Shown: positions 1 to 8,975, numbered from the stretch's first letter. The stretch is DNA of 64,000 nt from Algoriphagus sp. AGSA1 (GCF_021390545.1 NZ_JAJUWR010000027.1:1-64000); one strand, 5' to 3'. Numbers and translations: made by a program. The notes: generated by a model from the letters alone, not told the origin.

Positions 1-62
1 TTCTCCCCTGATAAAAACTGCTCTAATACTTTTTTCTTGAATGCTGATTCTTGTTCTTTCAT
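1..62 (-). mobile_element. IS256-type transposase, N-terminal edge (partial)
   Basis: Reading leftwards, an ATG at 62-60 opens a frame that runs off the window and gives MKEQESAFKKKVLEQFLSGE. The charged start followed by a 'KVLEQFLSG' stretch resembles the N-terminus of IS256/mutator-family transposases of Bacteroidota, which continue with a 'GKDGAFAPMLKE'-like segment not visible here. Only 20 residues can be read, so the family call rests on memory of that N-terminus. The terminal inverted repeat could not be placed with confidence. Confidence 0.5.
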
Positions 63-172
63 ACTGCTCTATCTTATAAACTTTAACTAAAATTCAAAGT
101 TTTAGACAGAGTTTAGATTACAGTCTCTATGATAAACCTATACTATATGATTATAGTTTATCAATACTATTA

Positions 173-601
173 ATGTTAATTCTCAATTTTTCACAAAAAC
201 GGGGACTGATTAATCTTCCATCTGGAGAATTTAACTTTGAATTTGCATCAGATATTGGTGCTATTGGCTTAACGATTTCTGGTTTTATATTAACACTAAT
301 TACTATTTTGATTTCATTTAAAAGTTCACAGATTCTTTCTAATGAAGAATTGAATAACGATTCAATTCCTTTTAAGATATTTTTATCTAGTAAACTTTAT
401 AAAAGAGCGATCGAGATTTTACAATCAGGGGTTATTTCATTAATAATGATATCATTTATCATTTATTTCTCCAAGCTAGTTCTGTCGGAAGAATATTCAT
501 CTTACATGTTTTTTTTAAATATTACAGGATTGATAATTATTCTAACCACTTTTTTGAGATGTTATTATGTGTTAGAGTTAATATTGAAAATGCAAAAATA
601 A
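173..601 (+). CDS. Hypothetical membrane protein
   Basis: This 142-residue protein is not recognised. It has about four hydrophobic segments: near residues 28-48 (starting AIGLTISGFILTLITIL), 85-103 (VISLIMISFIIYFSKLV), and 112-135 (MFFLNITGLIIILTTF). A short polar loop lies between the first two. It should sit in the inner membrane. The DNA is strikingly AT-rich compared with the later core genes, and it lies beside a transposase edge, so acquisition by transfer is likely. An imperfect inverted repeat (GATAAAC...GTTTATC, 131-162) lies just upstream of the start and may be an operator or an element end. No neighbour shares its strand. Confidence 0.55.
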   Translation: MLILNFSQKRGLINLPSGEFNFEFASDIGAIGLTISGFILTLITILISFKSSQILSNEELNNDSIPFKIFLSSKLYKRAIEILQSGVISLIMISFIIYFSKLVLSEEYSSYMFFLNITGLIIILTTFLRCYYVLELILKMQK

Positions 602-739
602 ATTCAGCACTTTTCACAAGGTGAAATTTTTCTCTGCTTTATCTACTGCTGTAAATAAATAGTTAAACTATATTATTGCCATAAATTATTTTGTGATGGT
701 CATATTGTTATTTCTTAATTGAAATAAATCTTATAATTT

Positions 740-1192
740 TCAACTACTACTTTTCATCCTCTTCACTTCCTCAGCCAAATCCATCACCGTCTTAGTCAGT
801 GACTCTATTTGGGCTGTCTTTTTCTGATCATCCTGAAGGTATTTCTCAAGAAGCTTGACCATTTGATCTACTGGATGATGTTCAATATGGGGTCTATTAT
901 GTTGACTTGAATTTACAGCGTGATCGTTGTAAGTAATGTTGGATTGGATATTACATACGGCTTTGTCTGGATCAAAATTTTTGATGAATTCAGATGTTAC
1001 CCCAAGCTCCTTAGCTATAATCTCTAATGTCTCATCTTCAATTGTTTCTGAATTCTCCAATTTTGACATTTGCTGTTGACTCCAGTTACAAGATTCGGCA
1101 AGAGAATATTGCTTGATTCCCAACATTTCTCTAAATCGTTGAACATTATTTCCTACGTGGATTTGACCTCTGTCTTTTTTCACTTCGCTCAT
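740..1192 (-). CDS. XRE-family helix-turn-helix regulator
   Basis: About 150 residues. Near residues 17-70 it has an XRE/Cro-type HTH: VQRFREMLGIKQYSLAE, then SQQQMSKLENSETIEDETL, then IIAKELGVTSEFI. This is followed by a polar linker and a C-terminal heptad-like stretch (MVKLLEKYLQDD...IESLTKTVMDLAEEV) that could form a coiled coil for oligomerisation. The open frame can begin at 1264, but the ATG at 1192 gives the usual short lead-in before the HTH, so that start is preferred. A TATCTTTC box about 10 bases upstream resembles a Bacteroidota -7 element. It stands alone, and its target is unknown. Confidence 0.8.
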   Translation of the reverse strand: MSEVKKDRGQIHVGNNVQRFREMLGIKQYSLAESCNWSQQQMSKLENSETIEDETLEIIAKELGVTSEFIKNFDPDKAVCNIQSNITYNDHAVNSSQHNRPHIEHHPVDQMVKLLEKYLQDDQKKTAQIESLTKTVMDLAEEVKRMKSSS

Positions 1193-1264
1193 GATGGAAA
1201 GATAAATATTTACCTTATGGTATGATACCACAGCCGGTGGTTTTTTACCGAATAAATTACTCAC

Positions 1265-2044
1265 ATATTTGACTAAAGCAGTTTTGACCTGCTTTACAGT
1301 GGTAATTTACATTATTTGTCAGAGAATTTATAGTTGTAGTTTTCAGCTAGTTCTTAATGACTGACAATGAGTGTCCTAAAGATCTGGTTTAAATGCAGCT
1401 AGAATTGACTACATCCTATTCCTATAATGTTGCTTCGCTCGTAGCGGGAATGGGTGTGGATTTTCTTTCTGTTTTGGATTTTGGTCACTTATGCTCACTA
1501 ACTATTAATTTATCCCCAGTGGAACAGGGCATTATCGCTTCAGATCGCCTGTATCCCCTGAAGCCCAAGAATCCGATTTGAGGGATGGGTTCACTTTTAA
1601 GACCGTGAAAGGGGAGGTGCACATCCCTGAGCAGATCGGTTACTGCATACGCACGTCAGCAAGCTCAGAATAGCCGGTAGAGCTGACACATTACATCTTA
1701 TTATTAATTAATGCTGGTTGGTCGGATAGACTGAGGTGGGATTACTATTTCTGGTTTGGGGTAGCAAGTAGCAGGTATCAAGTAGCAAGAGGGGAGAGGT
1801 TAGAGCCAAGAAGCAAGAGCCAAGAAGCTAGAGCCAAGAGGCAAGAATCGAGAGTCAAGAGTCATGAATCAAGCGTTCGTGATAGTGCTTTCAGCTTTCT
1901 GACTTTCCCTTCTGCCCACTGCGACTGATGACTGTGACTGAGATTTCTCCTCGTACCTCGTCGAAATGACGGTGCTCCCATCGGACATCGGTCACCGGAC
2001 ACCTGTCTCGCCGTGGCGGACCCAGCATTACAAACAAAAAGCAC
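1265..2044. other. Non-coding stretch with decayed coding and repeat fragments
   Basis: No convincing complete gene. A 62-codon ATG frame at 1393-1581 has no recognisable content. In another frame an open stretch with no start (about 1506-1673, ending TAG) reads like protein (…GFTFKTVKGEVHIPEQIG…), which may be a fragment of a lost gene. From 1757 a degenerate word repeat begins. At 1930-2030 there are sequences such as 'cctcgtcgaaatgacgg' that look like dispersed intergenic repeats. Part 1900-2030 also contains the palindrome-like tcggacatcggtcaccgga. Confidence 0.4.
1757..1868. repeat. Degenerate tandem word repeat (AGAGCCAAGAAGC type)
   Basis: The sequence is built of variants of 'caagtagcaag' followed by 'agagccaagaagc', 'agagccaagaggc' and 'agagtcaagagtc', with an 11-13 base period. 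Such low-complexity word repeats are frequent between genes in Bacteroidota. No function is evident. They probably arise by slippage. Confidence 0.7.
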
Positions 2045-2132
2045 ATGAAATGCCTGAAGCAGGATAGCTATGTCTAATTCTATCTCAGTTGAAGGCATTC
2101 CATGAGGCCATTAAAAAACAATTATAAATCTC
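2045..2132 (+). repeat. ATG-flanked inverted-repeat leader element, copy 1
   Basis: The element starts at ATGAAATGCCTGAAG. Its other arm is GAAGGCATTCCAT (core AATGCCT/AGGCATT). An A-rich tail follows (GAGGCCATTAAAAAACAATT, then ATAAATCTC) and ends at the ATG of the TlpA-like gene at 2133. It shares architecture and tail with copies before the DUF6520, RluA-type, SixA-like, KDPG aldolase and asd genes. It probably forms the 5' untranslated leader of the downstream gene. Its origin and function are unknown. Confidence 0.65.
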
Positions 2133-3914
2133 ATGAAAAAAACAATACTCATCTGCTTAGTGGTCCCGATAGCCATCGGGATTCCCACAAGCACACTACT
2201 GGCACAAGTTGCTGATTCACCCGGGGCGGATTTTCTTCATAGGTCGCAGCCCCACGTCCCGCATGGATTGCGGGACACCCATCGGGGCGGGGAGACCCGT
2301 CCCGATACCTTGCCGGGGGATGGTAGTTTGGTTGATCACTCCGGCACCCAAGGGCAGGAGAGCGCAGGCTCTTCTGCTGAGGTGGGGGAGCATGCTCCGG
2401 TTACTGTCTATTTGGTACACCGTACCCCCGAATCTGCAGGAAATCTGGTGGTTGACCTCTGGGATGCTGAAATGTACGGACTGGAAGACTTCTCCAACCA
2501 TCAGCAGATGGAAATCCCTCCCATGGACGCACATATGCTCACCGGACTGATGCCACGTGAGGAAAGAGGCTATCGGTTTCGGACTCCTTCTATTTCAGGC
2601 CCCTCCATTTTGCGCTTGTCTTTTGGAGCCAATCCGGTAATCCGGGACTATAGGGTCAGCCCGGGGGATAGTATCATGATTCAGGTAAACCCCCAGTCTT
2701 CAGCGATTACCTTTTCAGGACCTTCTTCCTTTAAGTTCAGACTTCAGAAAGAGCTTCAGGAGGTGCTATCCGCTTCAGTTCAGGAAACAGATGTCGTACT
2801 GCCTTTTAATTCTGATGATGGATACAGGACATTTCTTGCAGAACCTAAAAACCACACAGCCTGGGATACTATTTCGAGGTCTTTCGGGAGGAAAACCTCT
2901 CCCGTGGTAGCAGGAAAATCCGAATTGGAATTTCTTAAATCCATAGACTATAAAAAATGGGAAGCGGAGGTTAGCCAAAGGGTTGGATTTTACGAAAAGT
3001 GGCTTTCAGAAGCGGATAGAATGGCTATCAAGGCAGGAATATTGGGTAGATTGGGGTATATCCATGTAGCAAGATTACAGGGGGCATATGAGAGGGTAGT
3101 TCAATTGGACGAACCGCAAACCGAAAGGGAATTTGAGGGTTTCATTTCCCAATATGCCCATGAGTTTGCTAAGGACATTCCGATAGAAACTGCCTTGCAG
3201 GTGCCCCCATTCCGTAACTTTTTGCTGTCCAAATCCAAATTAAGCGCCGATGTAACTGGCAATTCTTTTTTAGAAGAGGTTCGAGGGGAATATCCTTCAG
3301 CGGTTGCGGATCGCCTGGCGATCCAATATCTCAGTGACTACCGAAGAAGGATTCCGGATTTTGAATCCCAGGCAAAAGAACTTCTTTCCCAAGTAGCTGA
3401 GCCAAGCCTAAAAGCCGAACTGGAAATCATGCTGGGCAAATTCGGCAGCGGAAGCAAGGTCATTTCTTTTGACTGGCTGGGAATTGACGGCAAGCGTATC
3501 CAAACAGATGAATATAAAGACAAGGTAATCCTGATGGATTTTTGGATCAGCGGATGTGGTGCATGCAAGGCATTTCATGAAAAAATCCTGAGTCCTTTGA
3601 TTTCCAGGTACGCAGAACACCCCAAAGTAGAAATTATCTCTGTAAGTGCCGACAGAAAGCCCGACTACTGGCAGAGGCAAAACGGTACCCCCAATGTTCC
3701 GGATGCTGGCTATACGCCGGCTTATGCTGAGCAAGAGGAAGGTAAGAACACCTTTCTTTCGCATTATAATATACAAAGTTTCCCGCAGTGGATGATCATA
3801 AGGGACGGCGGGAGCCTTCTCAATCTTGGTCGGGTCCCGGCTACTTTGGAGGAAGCAGAAGGGCTGATAGAAAGAGCGCTGTCCAACCCCACAAGTCAAT
3901 CCAACTTACTTTAA
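2133..3914 (+). CDS. TlpA-like thioredoxin-fold exported protein
   Basis: 593 residues. The C-terminal third (about 440-580) is a TlpA/AhpC-type thioredoxin domain: ...DYKDKVILMDF-like strand, then WISGCGACKAF with redox pair C475/C478, then a cis-Pro region (FPQWMIIRDG). The N-terminus is a signal peptide ending near LLAQ, so it acts in the periplasm or at the outer membrane. The middle (about 90-430) is a beta-rich then helical region typical of long Bacteroidota TlpA proteins. Its role is probably thiol-disulfide exchange for exported partners. Residues about 38-75 (HGLRDTHRGGETRPDTLPGD...) are unlike the rest and are encoded by palindromic REP-like DNA. Part of the signal peptide is also encoded by such a palindrome (2164-2179). 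SusC begins 10 bases after the stop, so an operon is likely. Confidence 0.8.
   Translation: MKKTILICLVVPIAIGIPTSTLLAQVADSPGADFLHRSQPHVPHGLRDTHRGGETRPDTLPGDGSLVDHSGTQGQESAGSSAEVGEHAPVTVYLVHRTPESAGNLVVDLWDAEMYGLEDFSNHQQMEIPPMDAHMLTGLMPREERGYRFRTPSISGPSILRLSFGANPVIRDYRVSPGDSIMIQVNPQSSAITFSGPSSFKFRLQKELQEVLSASVQETDVVLPFNSDDGYRTFLAEPKNHTAWDTISRSFGRKTSPVVAGKSELEFLKSIDYKKWEAEVSQRVGFYEKWLSEADRMAIKAGILGRLGYIHVARLQGAYERVVQLDEPQTEREFEGFISQYAHEFAKDIPIETALQVPPFRNFLLSKSKLSADVTGNSFLEEVRGEYPSAVADRLAIQYLSDYRRRIPDFESQAKELLSQVAEPSLKAELEIMLGKFGSGSKVISFDWLGIDGKRIQTDEYKDKVILMDFWISGCGACKAFHEKILSPLISRYAEHPKVEIISVSADRKPDYWQRQNGTPNVPDAGYTPAYAEQEEGKNTFLSHYNIQSFPQWMIIRDGGSLLNLGRVPATLEEAEGLIERALSNPTSQSNLL
2164..2340 (+). 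repeat. REP-like palindromes inside the TlpA-like gene
   Basis: Two clear hairpins lie within coding DNA: CCCGAT-AGCC-ATCGGG at 2164-2179 and GTCCCGCA-TGGAT-TGCGGGAC at 2256-2276. A GC-rich cggggagacccgtcccgat segment follows. They are kept in frame and produce a proline/glycine/arginine-rich stretch. Such palindromes are usually intergenic. Confidence 0.65.
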
Positions 3915-3924
3915 ATCCCTGTTT

Positions 3925-6900
3925 ATGAAAAGCTATAGTTATAAGTTTAGGTGCCGTCTGGTGTTGCTCCTGGGTTTGGGAATGATCCTTAACCTTAAGG
4001 CGGCGGCGCAGAACACTGATACCATACGAGGGAAGGTGGTTTCCGCCACAGATTCCCAACCCATTCCCGGGTCAACCGTGACGTTAAAGGGAACACTTCG
4101 GGGTACAGTCTCAGACGAAGAAGGGGAATTTTCCCTGGAACTACCCCGGGGAGAGCATCTAGTGGTTGTAAGTTTTCTTGGCTATAAGTCCCAAGAGATA
4201 CAGGTCACCGTCCCCACATCCACCCCACTGGAAGTCAGGCTGGAGGAAGATCAGATGAACCTGTCCGAGGTGGAGGTGGTTTCTACGGGCTATCAGGAAA
4301 TTCCCAAAGAACGTGCTACAGGATCCTTTGTACAGGTGGACCGGGACCTGATTGACCGAAGGTTCAGTACAAATCTGCTGGATCGGCTTGAAGATGTGAC
4401 CCCCAGCCTTATGATCAACCGGGAAGGTCCCGGTGAGGGGATCCGTATCCGTGGCAGAAACACGATATTTGCCAATACCGATCCCCTGATCATTGTGGAT
4501 AATTTCCCCTATGATGGCCCATTGGAAAACATCAATCCTAACGATGTGGAATCGATTACTATTCTCAGAGATGCGGCTGCGGCCTCTATTTGGGGGGCAC
4601 GTGCGGGAAATGGAGTAATAGTAATTACTACCAAATCAGGAAAGACCGGACAGCAGACCCGTGTCAGCTTGAGCAGTAATGTGAGCGTAACCGAGAGCCC
4701 TGACCTTTTTTACAATCCTGTTTCCAGTGTTGAGCCCTTTCTTTCTCTGGAAGAACAGCTGTTTGCAGGAGGCTTCTATGCTGTCCGTGAAAACAACGCA
4801 AACAAACCAGCACTTTCCCCATGGGTGGAGACATTGATTGCCCATCGTGATGGAAAAATCTCTGATGATGAAAAGCAAAGACTGCGGGATCAATTTGTAA
4901 ATTCTGATTTCAGGGATGAGTTGAACCGGCATTATTACAGACCGGAAATCAGAAGCCAGCATTATTTGGGCTTGCAGGGAGGAGATGGAAGTGGTCGCTA
5001 TGCGTTTTCAGCTGGTTACGATGCCAATCAGGCAAATGTGATCGGCAATGGAGATGAAAGGATTACCCTGAGCGCAAAAGGAGACTGGTCACTGATGAAA
5101 AAAGACCGCTTGAAAATCTCCGCGGGTCTGTATTACACTTCAAATGAATCCACTGTCCGCACAGAAGTGCCGGAAGCCTTCCTATATGAGAGGCTTATCG
5201 ATGACGCGGGAAATCCCCAAGCCGTCATCCGCCAATATTCCAGAAGGTTTACAGAAGCGAATACGTTAGATGGAGCTTTGGACTGGAGGTACATTCCCTT
5301 GCTGGAAAAGAACAACATGAACTTTCAGAATTCCCAGGAGGAAATCAGATTGAATCTATCAGCAGGGTACCGGATTACGGATTGGCTTTCGGTAGAGGTA
5401 TTGTACCAGCGCTGGAGAAACAACAGAACAGGAAGTTCATTATATCCTGAAACCAGTTACTATACCAGGGAACTTGTCAACCGGTTTGTTCAGGAAGAAC
5501 CGGATGGTACGCTGACCTTTCCGGTGCCTCTGGAAAGTATTTTTGACCGATCCAACACTTCAGCCGATAGCTATAACCTGCGGTCCCAACTTAGATTCAG
5601 CAAGTCTATCGGGGAGAAAGGGGAACTGAGCGGACTGGCCGGAGCGGAAATCAGGGATTGGAATTCAGTCACCCATTCAGCAAGGTATTATGGCTATGAG
5701 GAGGAATATGGCAGAAGTGTGGTTGTTCCCTTAGCCACCCGTTTTCCAAGTAGGGTAAATAATTCGCTGATACTTATTCCCTCTGCGGGAATAAGCCATC
5801 CGGGTTCAGTGGATCGGTTTCTCTCCCAATACATCAATTCGGCCTACACCCATGATGGAAAATATACTATTTCTGCAAGTGCCAGAAGGGACGCCAGCAA
5901 TTTTTTCGGGGTAAATGCCAACCAGCGGGGAGTGCCGCTCTGGTCTATGGGCATGGCATGGACGATCAGTGAAGAGCGTTTTTACAGATTTGACTGGATG
6001 CCCTATTTGAAGTTACGGTCAACCTATGGTTATGCCGGCAATATCAACCGTTCGGTCACCTCCTTTATTACCGCTAATACCTATTCCGGAGCTTTTAATG
6101 CCTTGACGGGAAGACCATATGCCTGGATCACCAATCCACCTAACCCGGAATTGAGATGGGAAAAAATAGGAACCTTCAATTTGGCCTTGGATTTTGCGTC
6201 AGTAGGAGATCGGCTGAGTGGTAGCGTGGAGTGGTACCAAAAAAATGGAAGGGATCTGTTTGGTGACTTTCCGGTTTCACCAAGTACAGGTGTCAGTCAG
6301 TTAAGGGGGAATTTTGCTGAAACCCAAACCCGGGGATTTGATGTTCAGTTGAACAGCAAAAATATTATGGGAAAGTTTTTCAGCTGGGAAACACGTTTTT
6401 TCCTGAGTACCGTCAGCGAAAAGGTTACCCGCTATGATAAAGAATCCAGTGTAAGCAACTTAATGGGATATTTTGGGACTTTTCCAATGGAAGGCAGACC
6501 CTTGTTCGCAATATACAGTTACCCTTGGGCTGGTCTTGATTCGGATACCGGCGACCCACGGGGCATTTTGGACGGAGAGCCATCCACCGATTACCGTGAA
6601 ATCATTTCGAGTGCTACACCTGAATCCATAACTTTTCACGGTGCGTCTAGGCCGACATCCTTTGGTTCTTTGATGAACAACTTCTCCTACAAAGGTTTTG
6701 TGGTATCATTCAATATTAGTTATCGTTTGGGTTATTACTACAAGAGAAGTGCTGTGGATTATTCCGGCGTGTTTGCAGGAAACATCCCCCATGCTGATTT
6801 TGAAAACCGTTGGTTGGAGCCTGGAGACGAAATCAGAACGGATGTCCCATCTCTACCGGCTAATACCAACAGCCTGAGGGATACATTTTACGCACATTCC

Positions 6901-7125
6901 GAAGCCCGTGTTGAACGGGCGGATAATATCCGCTTACAGGACGTGAGACTGTCCTACAACTTCAACACTACGGTGTTAAGACTCCCGCTTTCCCGATTGG
7001 AATGGTTCTTCTATGCCAATAATCTTGGGATAATCTGGAAAGCTTCTGATGATCCTATGGATCCCGATTTCAGGTCCATGCGACCGCTGAGAAGTCTGGC
7101 AACCGGGCTACGAATTGAGTTTTAA
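3925..7125 (+). CDS. SusC/RagA-type TonB-linked outer-membrane receptor
   Basis: 1066 residues. The order is: signal peptide (…LKAAAQ), a carboxypeptidase-D regulatory-like domain (about 35-110, DTIRGKVVSATDSQPIPG, FSLELPRGEH, VVSFLGYKSQEI), a plug (about 125-240, with IRGRNTIFANTDPLIIVDNF and the conserved ITILRDAAAASIWGARAGNG), and a large beta-barrel to the C-terminal LRIEF. SusC proteins import oligomeric nutrients or peptides through the outer membrane with a SusD lid and TonB energy. The gene lies between the TlpA-like gene and SusD on one strand with spacings of 10 and 18 bases, so the three form one operon. No glycoside hydrolase accompanies the pair, so a carbohydrate substrate is not indicated. 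Confidence 0.95.
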   Translation: MKSYSYKFRCRLVLLLGLGMILNLKAAAQNTDTIRGKVVSATDSQPIPGSTVTLKGTLRGTVSDEEGEFSLELPRGEHLVVVSFLGYKSQEIQVTVPTSTPLEVRLEEDQMNLSEVEVVSTGYQEIPKERATGSFVQVDRDLIDRRFSTNLLDRLEDVTPSLMINREGPGEGIRIRGRNTIFANTDPLIIVDNFPYDGPLENINPNDVESITILRDAAAASIWGARAGNGVIVITTKSGKTGQQTRVSLSSNVSVTESPDLFYNPVSSVEPFLSLEEQLFAGGFYAVRENNANKPALSPWVETLIAHRDGKISDDEKQRLRDQFVNSDFRDELNRHYYRPEIRSQHYLGLQGGDGSGRYAFSAGYDANQANVIGNGDERITLSAKGDWSLMKKDRLKISAGLYYTSNESTVRTEVPEAFLYERLIDDAGNPQAVIRQYSRRFTEANTLDGALDWRYIPLLEKNNMNFQNSQEEIRLNLSAGYRITDWLSVEVLYQRWRNNRTGSSLYPETSYYTRELVNRFVQEEPDGTLTFPVPLESIFDRSNTSADSYNLRSQLRFSKSIGEKGELSGLAGAEIRDWNSVTHSARYYGYEEEYGRSVVVPLATRFPSRVNNSLILIPSAGISHPGSVDRFLSQYINSAYTHDGKYTISASARRDASNFFGVNANQRGVPLWSMGMAWTISEERFYRFDWMPYLKLRSTYGYAGNINRSVTSFITANTYSGAFNALTGRPYAWITNPPNPELRWEKIGTFNLALDFASVGDRLSGSVEWYQKNGRDLFGDFPVSPSTGVSQLRGNFAETQTRGFDVQLNSKNIMGKFFSWETRFFLSTVSEKVTRYDKESSVSNLMGYFGTFPMEGRPLFAIYSYPWAGLDSDTGDPRGILDGEPSTDYREIISSATPESITFHGASRPTSFGSLMNNFSYKGFVVSFNISYRLGYYYKRSAVDYSGVFAGNIPHADFENRWLEPGDEIRTDVPSLPANTNSLRDTFYAHSEARVERADNIRLQDVRLSYNFNTTVLRLPLSRLEWFFYANNLGIIWKASDDPMDPDFRSMRPLRSLATGLRIEF

Positions 7126-7143
7126 CCTTTAAATCCACATGCA

Positions 7144-8493
7144 ATGAATATTAGAAATACAATCCTGTTCTTCAGCCTGATTATGCTGGGAGCTTGTGAT
7201 GGCTTTTTGGATCAGAAGCCCCAATCCAACCTTTTAATCCCACAAAAAGCAGTGGAGTTGGAGCAATTGCTTGATGCGACCCTATTGGGGATCAACAGTA
7301 CTCCTGGAATACTTGAATTGAGTTCGGACAACCTTTACATAACCGAGGATGGCTTTTTGGGGCTAACTTTGTTTGAGAGAAACGCCTATACTTGGCAGGA
7401 AGATATATATGAATTTTTGGGAAGTGACTGGAGTGTCCCATACCAACAGATTCTGGCAGCTAATGTGGTGTTGGAACAGGCGGATGAAATAGTTCCGGAA
7501 ACCTCCGATGACGCAGAACTGTTGATTGAGCTCAGAGGCCGGGCATTATGGATGCGGGCTCAGGCTTATTTTCAGCTATTGAGCGCTTTTGCAGCTCCCT
7601 ATAGCCCGGGTTCTGCAAATGATTCACCTGGTGTTCCACTTCGTCTGTCCCCAAACGTTTCGACTTTTGTTGATAGGGGTACGATAGGGGAAGACTATGA
7701 CCAAATCACAGGGGATCTGGAGCTTGCAATCGGTCTTCTTCCTGAATATGCAGAATATAAGACCCGCCCTTCAAAAATCAGTTCACATGCGCTTTTGGCC
7801 AGAATTTATTTGGCAATGGAAGAATATGAAAAAGCGGGATTTCATGCCGGGAAAGTTTTGGAAATAAACAACACCTTATTGGATTACTCGGAGCTGGATC
7901 TTGCAGCGAGGTACCCTTTTCCTCTATTCAACGATGAAGTGATCCATCACCTGGAAATGATGAATTACCGGCATATGAACAGTGGATTGACCTTTGTGGA
8001 CAGCACGCTGGTCGGGATGTTCGGTGACAATGATCTAAGAAAGGAATTGCTTTTTACTCCTGATGAACAGGGGATTAGCTTTGATGGGAATTATTCGGGG
8101 AGCAGAGTTCGTTTTTCAGGATTGGCAACCAATGAAATGTATTTGATTTCGGCTGAATGTGCAGCAAGAAGGGGGGGTATTGGTGAATCGATGGAGATAC
8201 TAAACACGTTGTTGGAAACAAGATGGGTAGAGGGGGGCTTCATCCCATACACTGCGTCCAATTCCGAAGAAGCACTCAGGTTGATCCTTATGGAAAGGAG
8301 AAAAGAACTGATCTTCCGGGGAATCAGATGGACGGATTTAAGAAGACTGAACAAAGATCAAAGATTTGCAACTTTGGTGACAAGGAAAATCGGATCTGAG
8401 AGTTTTGAAATAAGTCCGGGCTCACCACGGTATGTCTTGCCGATTCCTCCGGAGGAAATTCAGGTTTCAGGAATTGCCCAAAATCCTAGATGA
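7144..8493 (+). CDS. SusD/RagB-type outer-membrane lipoprotein
   Basis: 449 residues. The lipoprotein signal is MNIRNTILFFSLIMLGAC with Cys18 as the lipid anchor. The SusD fold follows: tetratricopeptide-like helices (RGRALWMRAQAYFQLLSAFA at about 138-157; ALLARIYLAMEEYEKAG at about 218), then the C-terminal LILMERRKELIFRGIRWTDL (about 378-397), which is typical of RagB/SusD. It ends with LPIPPEEIQVSGIAQNPR, the normal family ending. It caps the SusC barrel and captures ligand at the cell surface. Its length is at the short end for the family (450-600). It ends the operon begun at 2133. Confidence 0.93.
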   Translation: MNIRNTILFFSLIMLGACDGFLDQKPQSNLLIPQKAVELEQLLDATLLGINSTPGILELSSDNLYITEDGFLGLTLFERNAYTWQEDIYEFLGSDWSVPYQQILAANVVLEQADEIVPETSDDAELLIELRGRALWMRAQAYFQLLSAFAAPYSPGSANDSPGVPLRLSPNVSTFVDRGTIGEDYDQITGDLELAIGLLPEYAEYKTRPSKISSHALLARIYLAMEEYEKAGFHAGKVLEINNTLLDYSELDLAARYPFPLFNDEVIHHLEMMNYRHMNSGLTFVDSTLVGMFGDNDLRKELLFTPDEQGISFDGNYSGSRVRFSGLATNEMYLISAECAARRGGIGESMEILNTLLETRWVEGGFIPYTASNSEEALRLILMERRKELIFRGIRWTDLRRLNKDQRFATLVTRKIGSESFEISPGSPRYVLPIPPEEIQVSGIAQNPR

Positions 8494-8560
8494 TTATTGT
8501 AACCAACGCTGGATTCCAAATGGAATGGGCAGATAAAAAAAACATTGGTATAGTTCAAAA

Positions 8561-8589
8561 AAAAAGAGGCCGAAAAAAATTCGGCCTCT
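8561..8589 (-). terminator. Rho-independent terminator
   Basis: The hairpin AGAGGCCGA (8565-8573) / TCGGCCTCT (8581-8589) has a 7-base loop. On the minus strand a run of nine or more T follows (8557-8565), so it should stop transcription of the DUF6520 gene. On the plus strand the T-run is weak, but it may also serve the SusD end. Confidence 0.8.
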
Positions 8590-8597
8590 AATTTCAA

Positions 8598-8861
8598 TTA
8601 AGGAAGGAATTTACCTGGTGCCACCATTGGTGAGGTGACGTCTTGTTCCTCGTAAATACATACCAGGCTTGGGTTTGTTTCGCATTCATAATTTTGTGGG
8701 TTTGAGATATCCACTTGATGCCATGCGATGACTTCGTCATCATCATTCCTTTCTGCACCATAAGCTGTGGTGACTTTTAATGGCTGGGTAAATGCGAATG
8801 CGGCTACCACAGCAAGCGAAAATACACCTCCGCGTAGGAGGTTAAGGCTATTTGATTTCAT
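8598..8861 (-). CDS. DUF6520-type small exported peptide
   Basis: 87 residues with start at 8861. Residues 1-35 form a signal peptide (GGVFSLAVVAAFAF core, cleavage likely after TTAYGA). The mature part is acidic (ERNDDDEVIAWHQVDI) and carries two cysteines, C60 and C68 (YECETNPSLVCIYEE). Small proteins of this shape are grouped as DUF6520 in Bacteroidota and are of unknown function; the assignment is by resemblance. The open frame extends upstream to 8975, but those 38 codons lie in a leader repeat element and do not look like a signal peptide, so the ATG at 8861 is chosen. It faces the TlpA/SusC/SusD operon convergently and has its own terminator. The paired Cys fits with the nearby thioredoxin and MauE proteins. 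Confidence 0.7.
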   Translation of the reverse strand: MKSNSLNLLRGGVFSLAVVAAFAFTQPLKVTTAYGAERNDDDEVIAWHQVDISNPQNYECETNPSLVCIYEEQDVTSPMVAPGKFLP

Positions 8862-8975
8862 AAGATTATAATTTGTTTTTTTAATTGTTGTATGCCCGTC
8901 TGTCGTCGGACAGGAAATCACGCATATATGTTGATCAACTCTTTGAGGCGGTACCCACCATATGCGTGATTTCAT
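8862..8975 (-). repeat. ATG-flanked inverted-repeat leader element, copy 2
   Basis: Reading leftwards: ATGAAATCACGCATATGG, a loop, CATATATGCGTGATTTCC, a small inner hairpin CTGTC-CGAC-GACAG, then an A-rich tail AAAAAAACAAATTATAATCTT and the ATG of the DUF6520 gene. The perfect arms AAATCACGCATAT are at 8915-8927 and 8960-8972 (plus coordinates). The first ATG of the element (8975) is in frame with the gene and would add 38 residues. Confidence 0.7.

Noticed and set aside
1393..1581. 62-codon ATG frame
   Set aside because: No recognisable protein pattern, no promoter-like context, and it lies among repeats; a different frame there looks more protein-like.
1862..2098. Minus-strand 78-codon frame
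   Set aside because: Covers dispersed repeat DNA and the first part of a leader element; composition is not protein-like.
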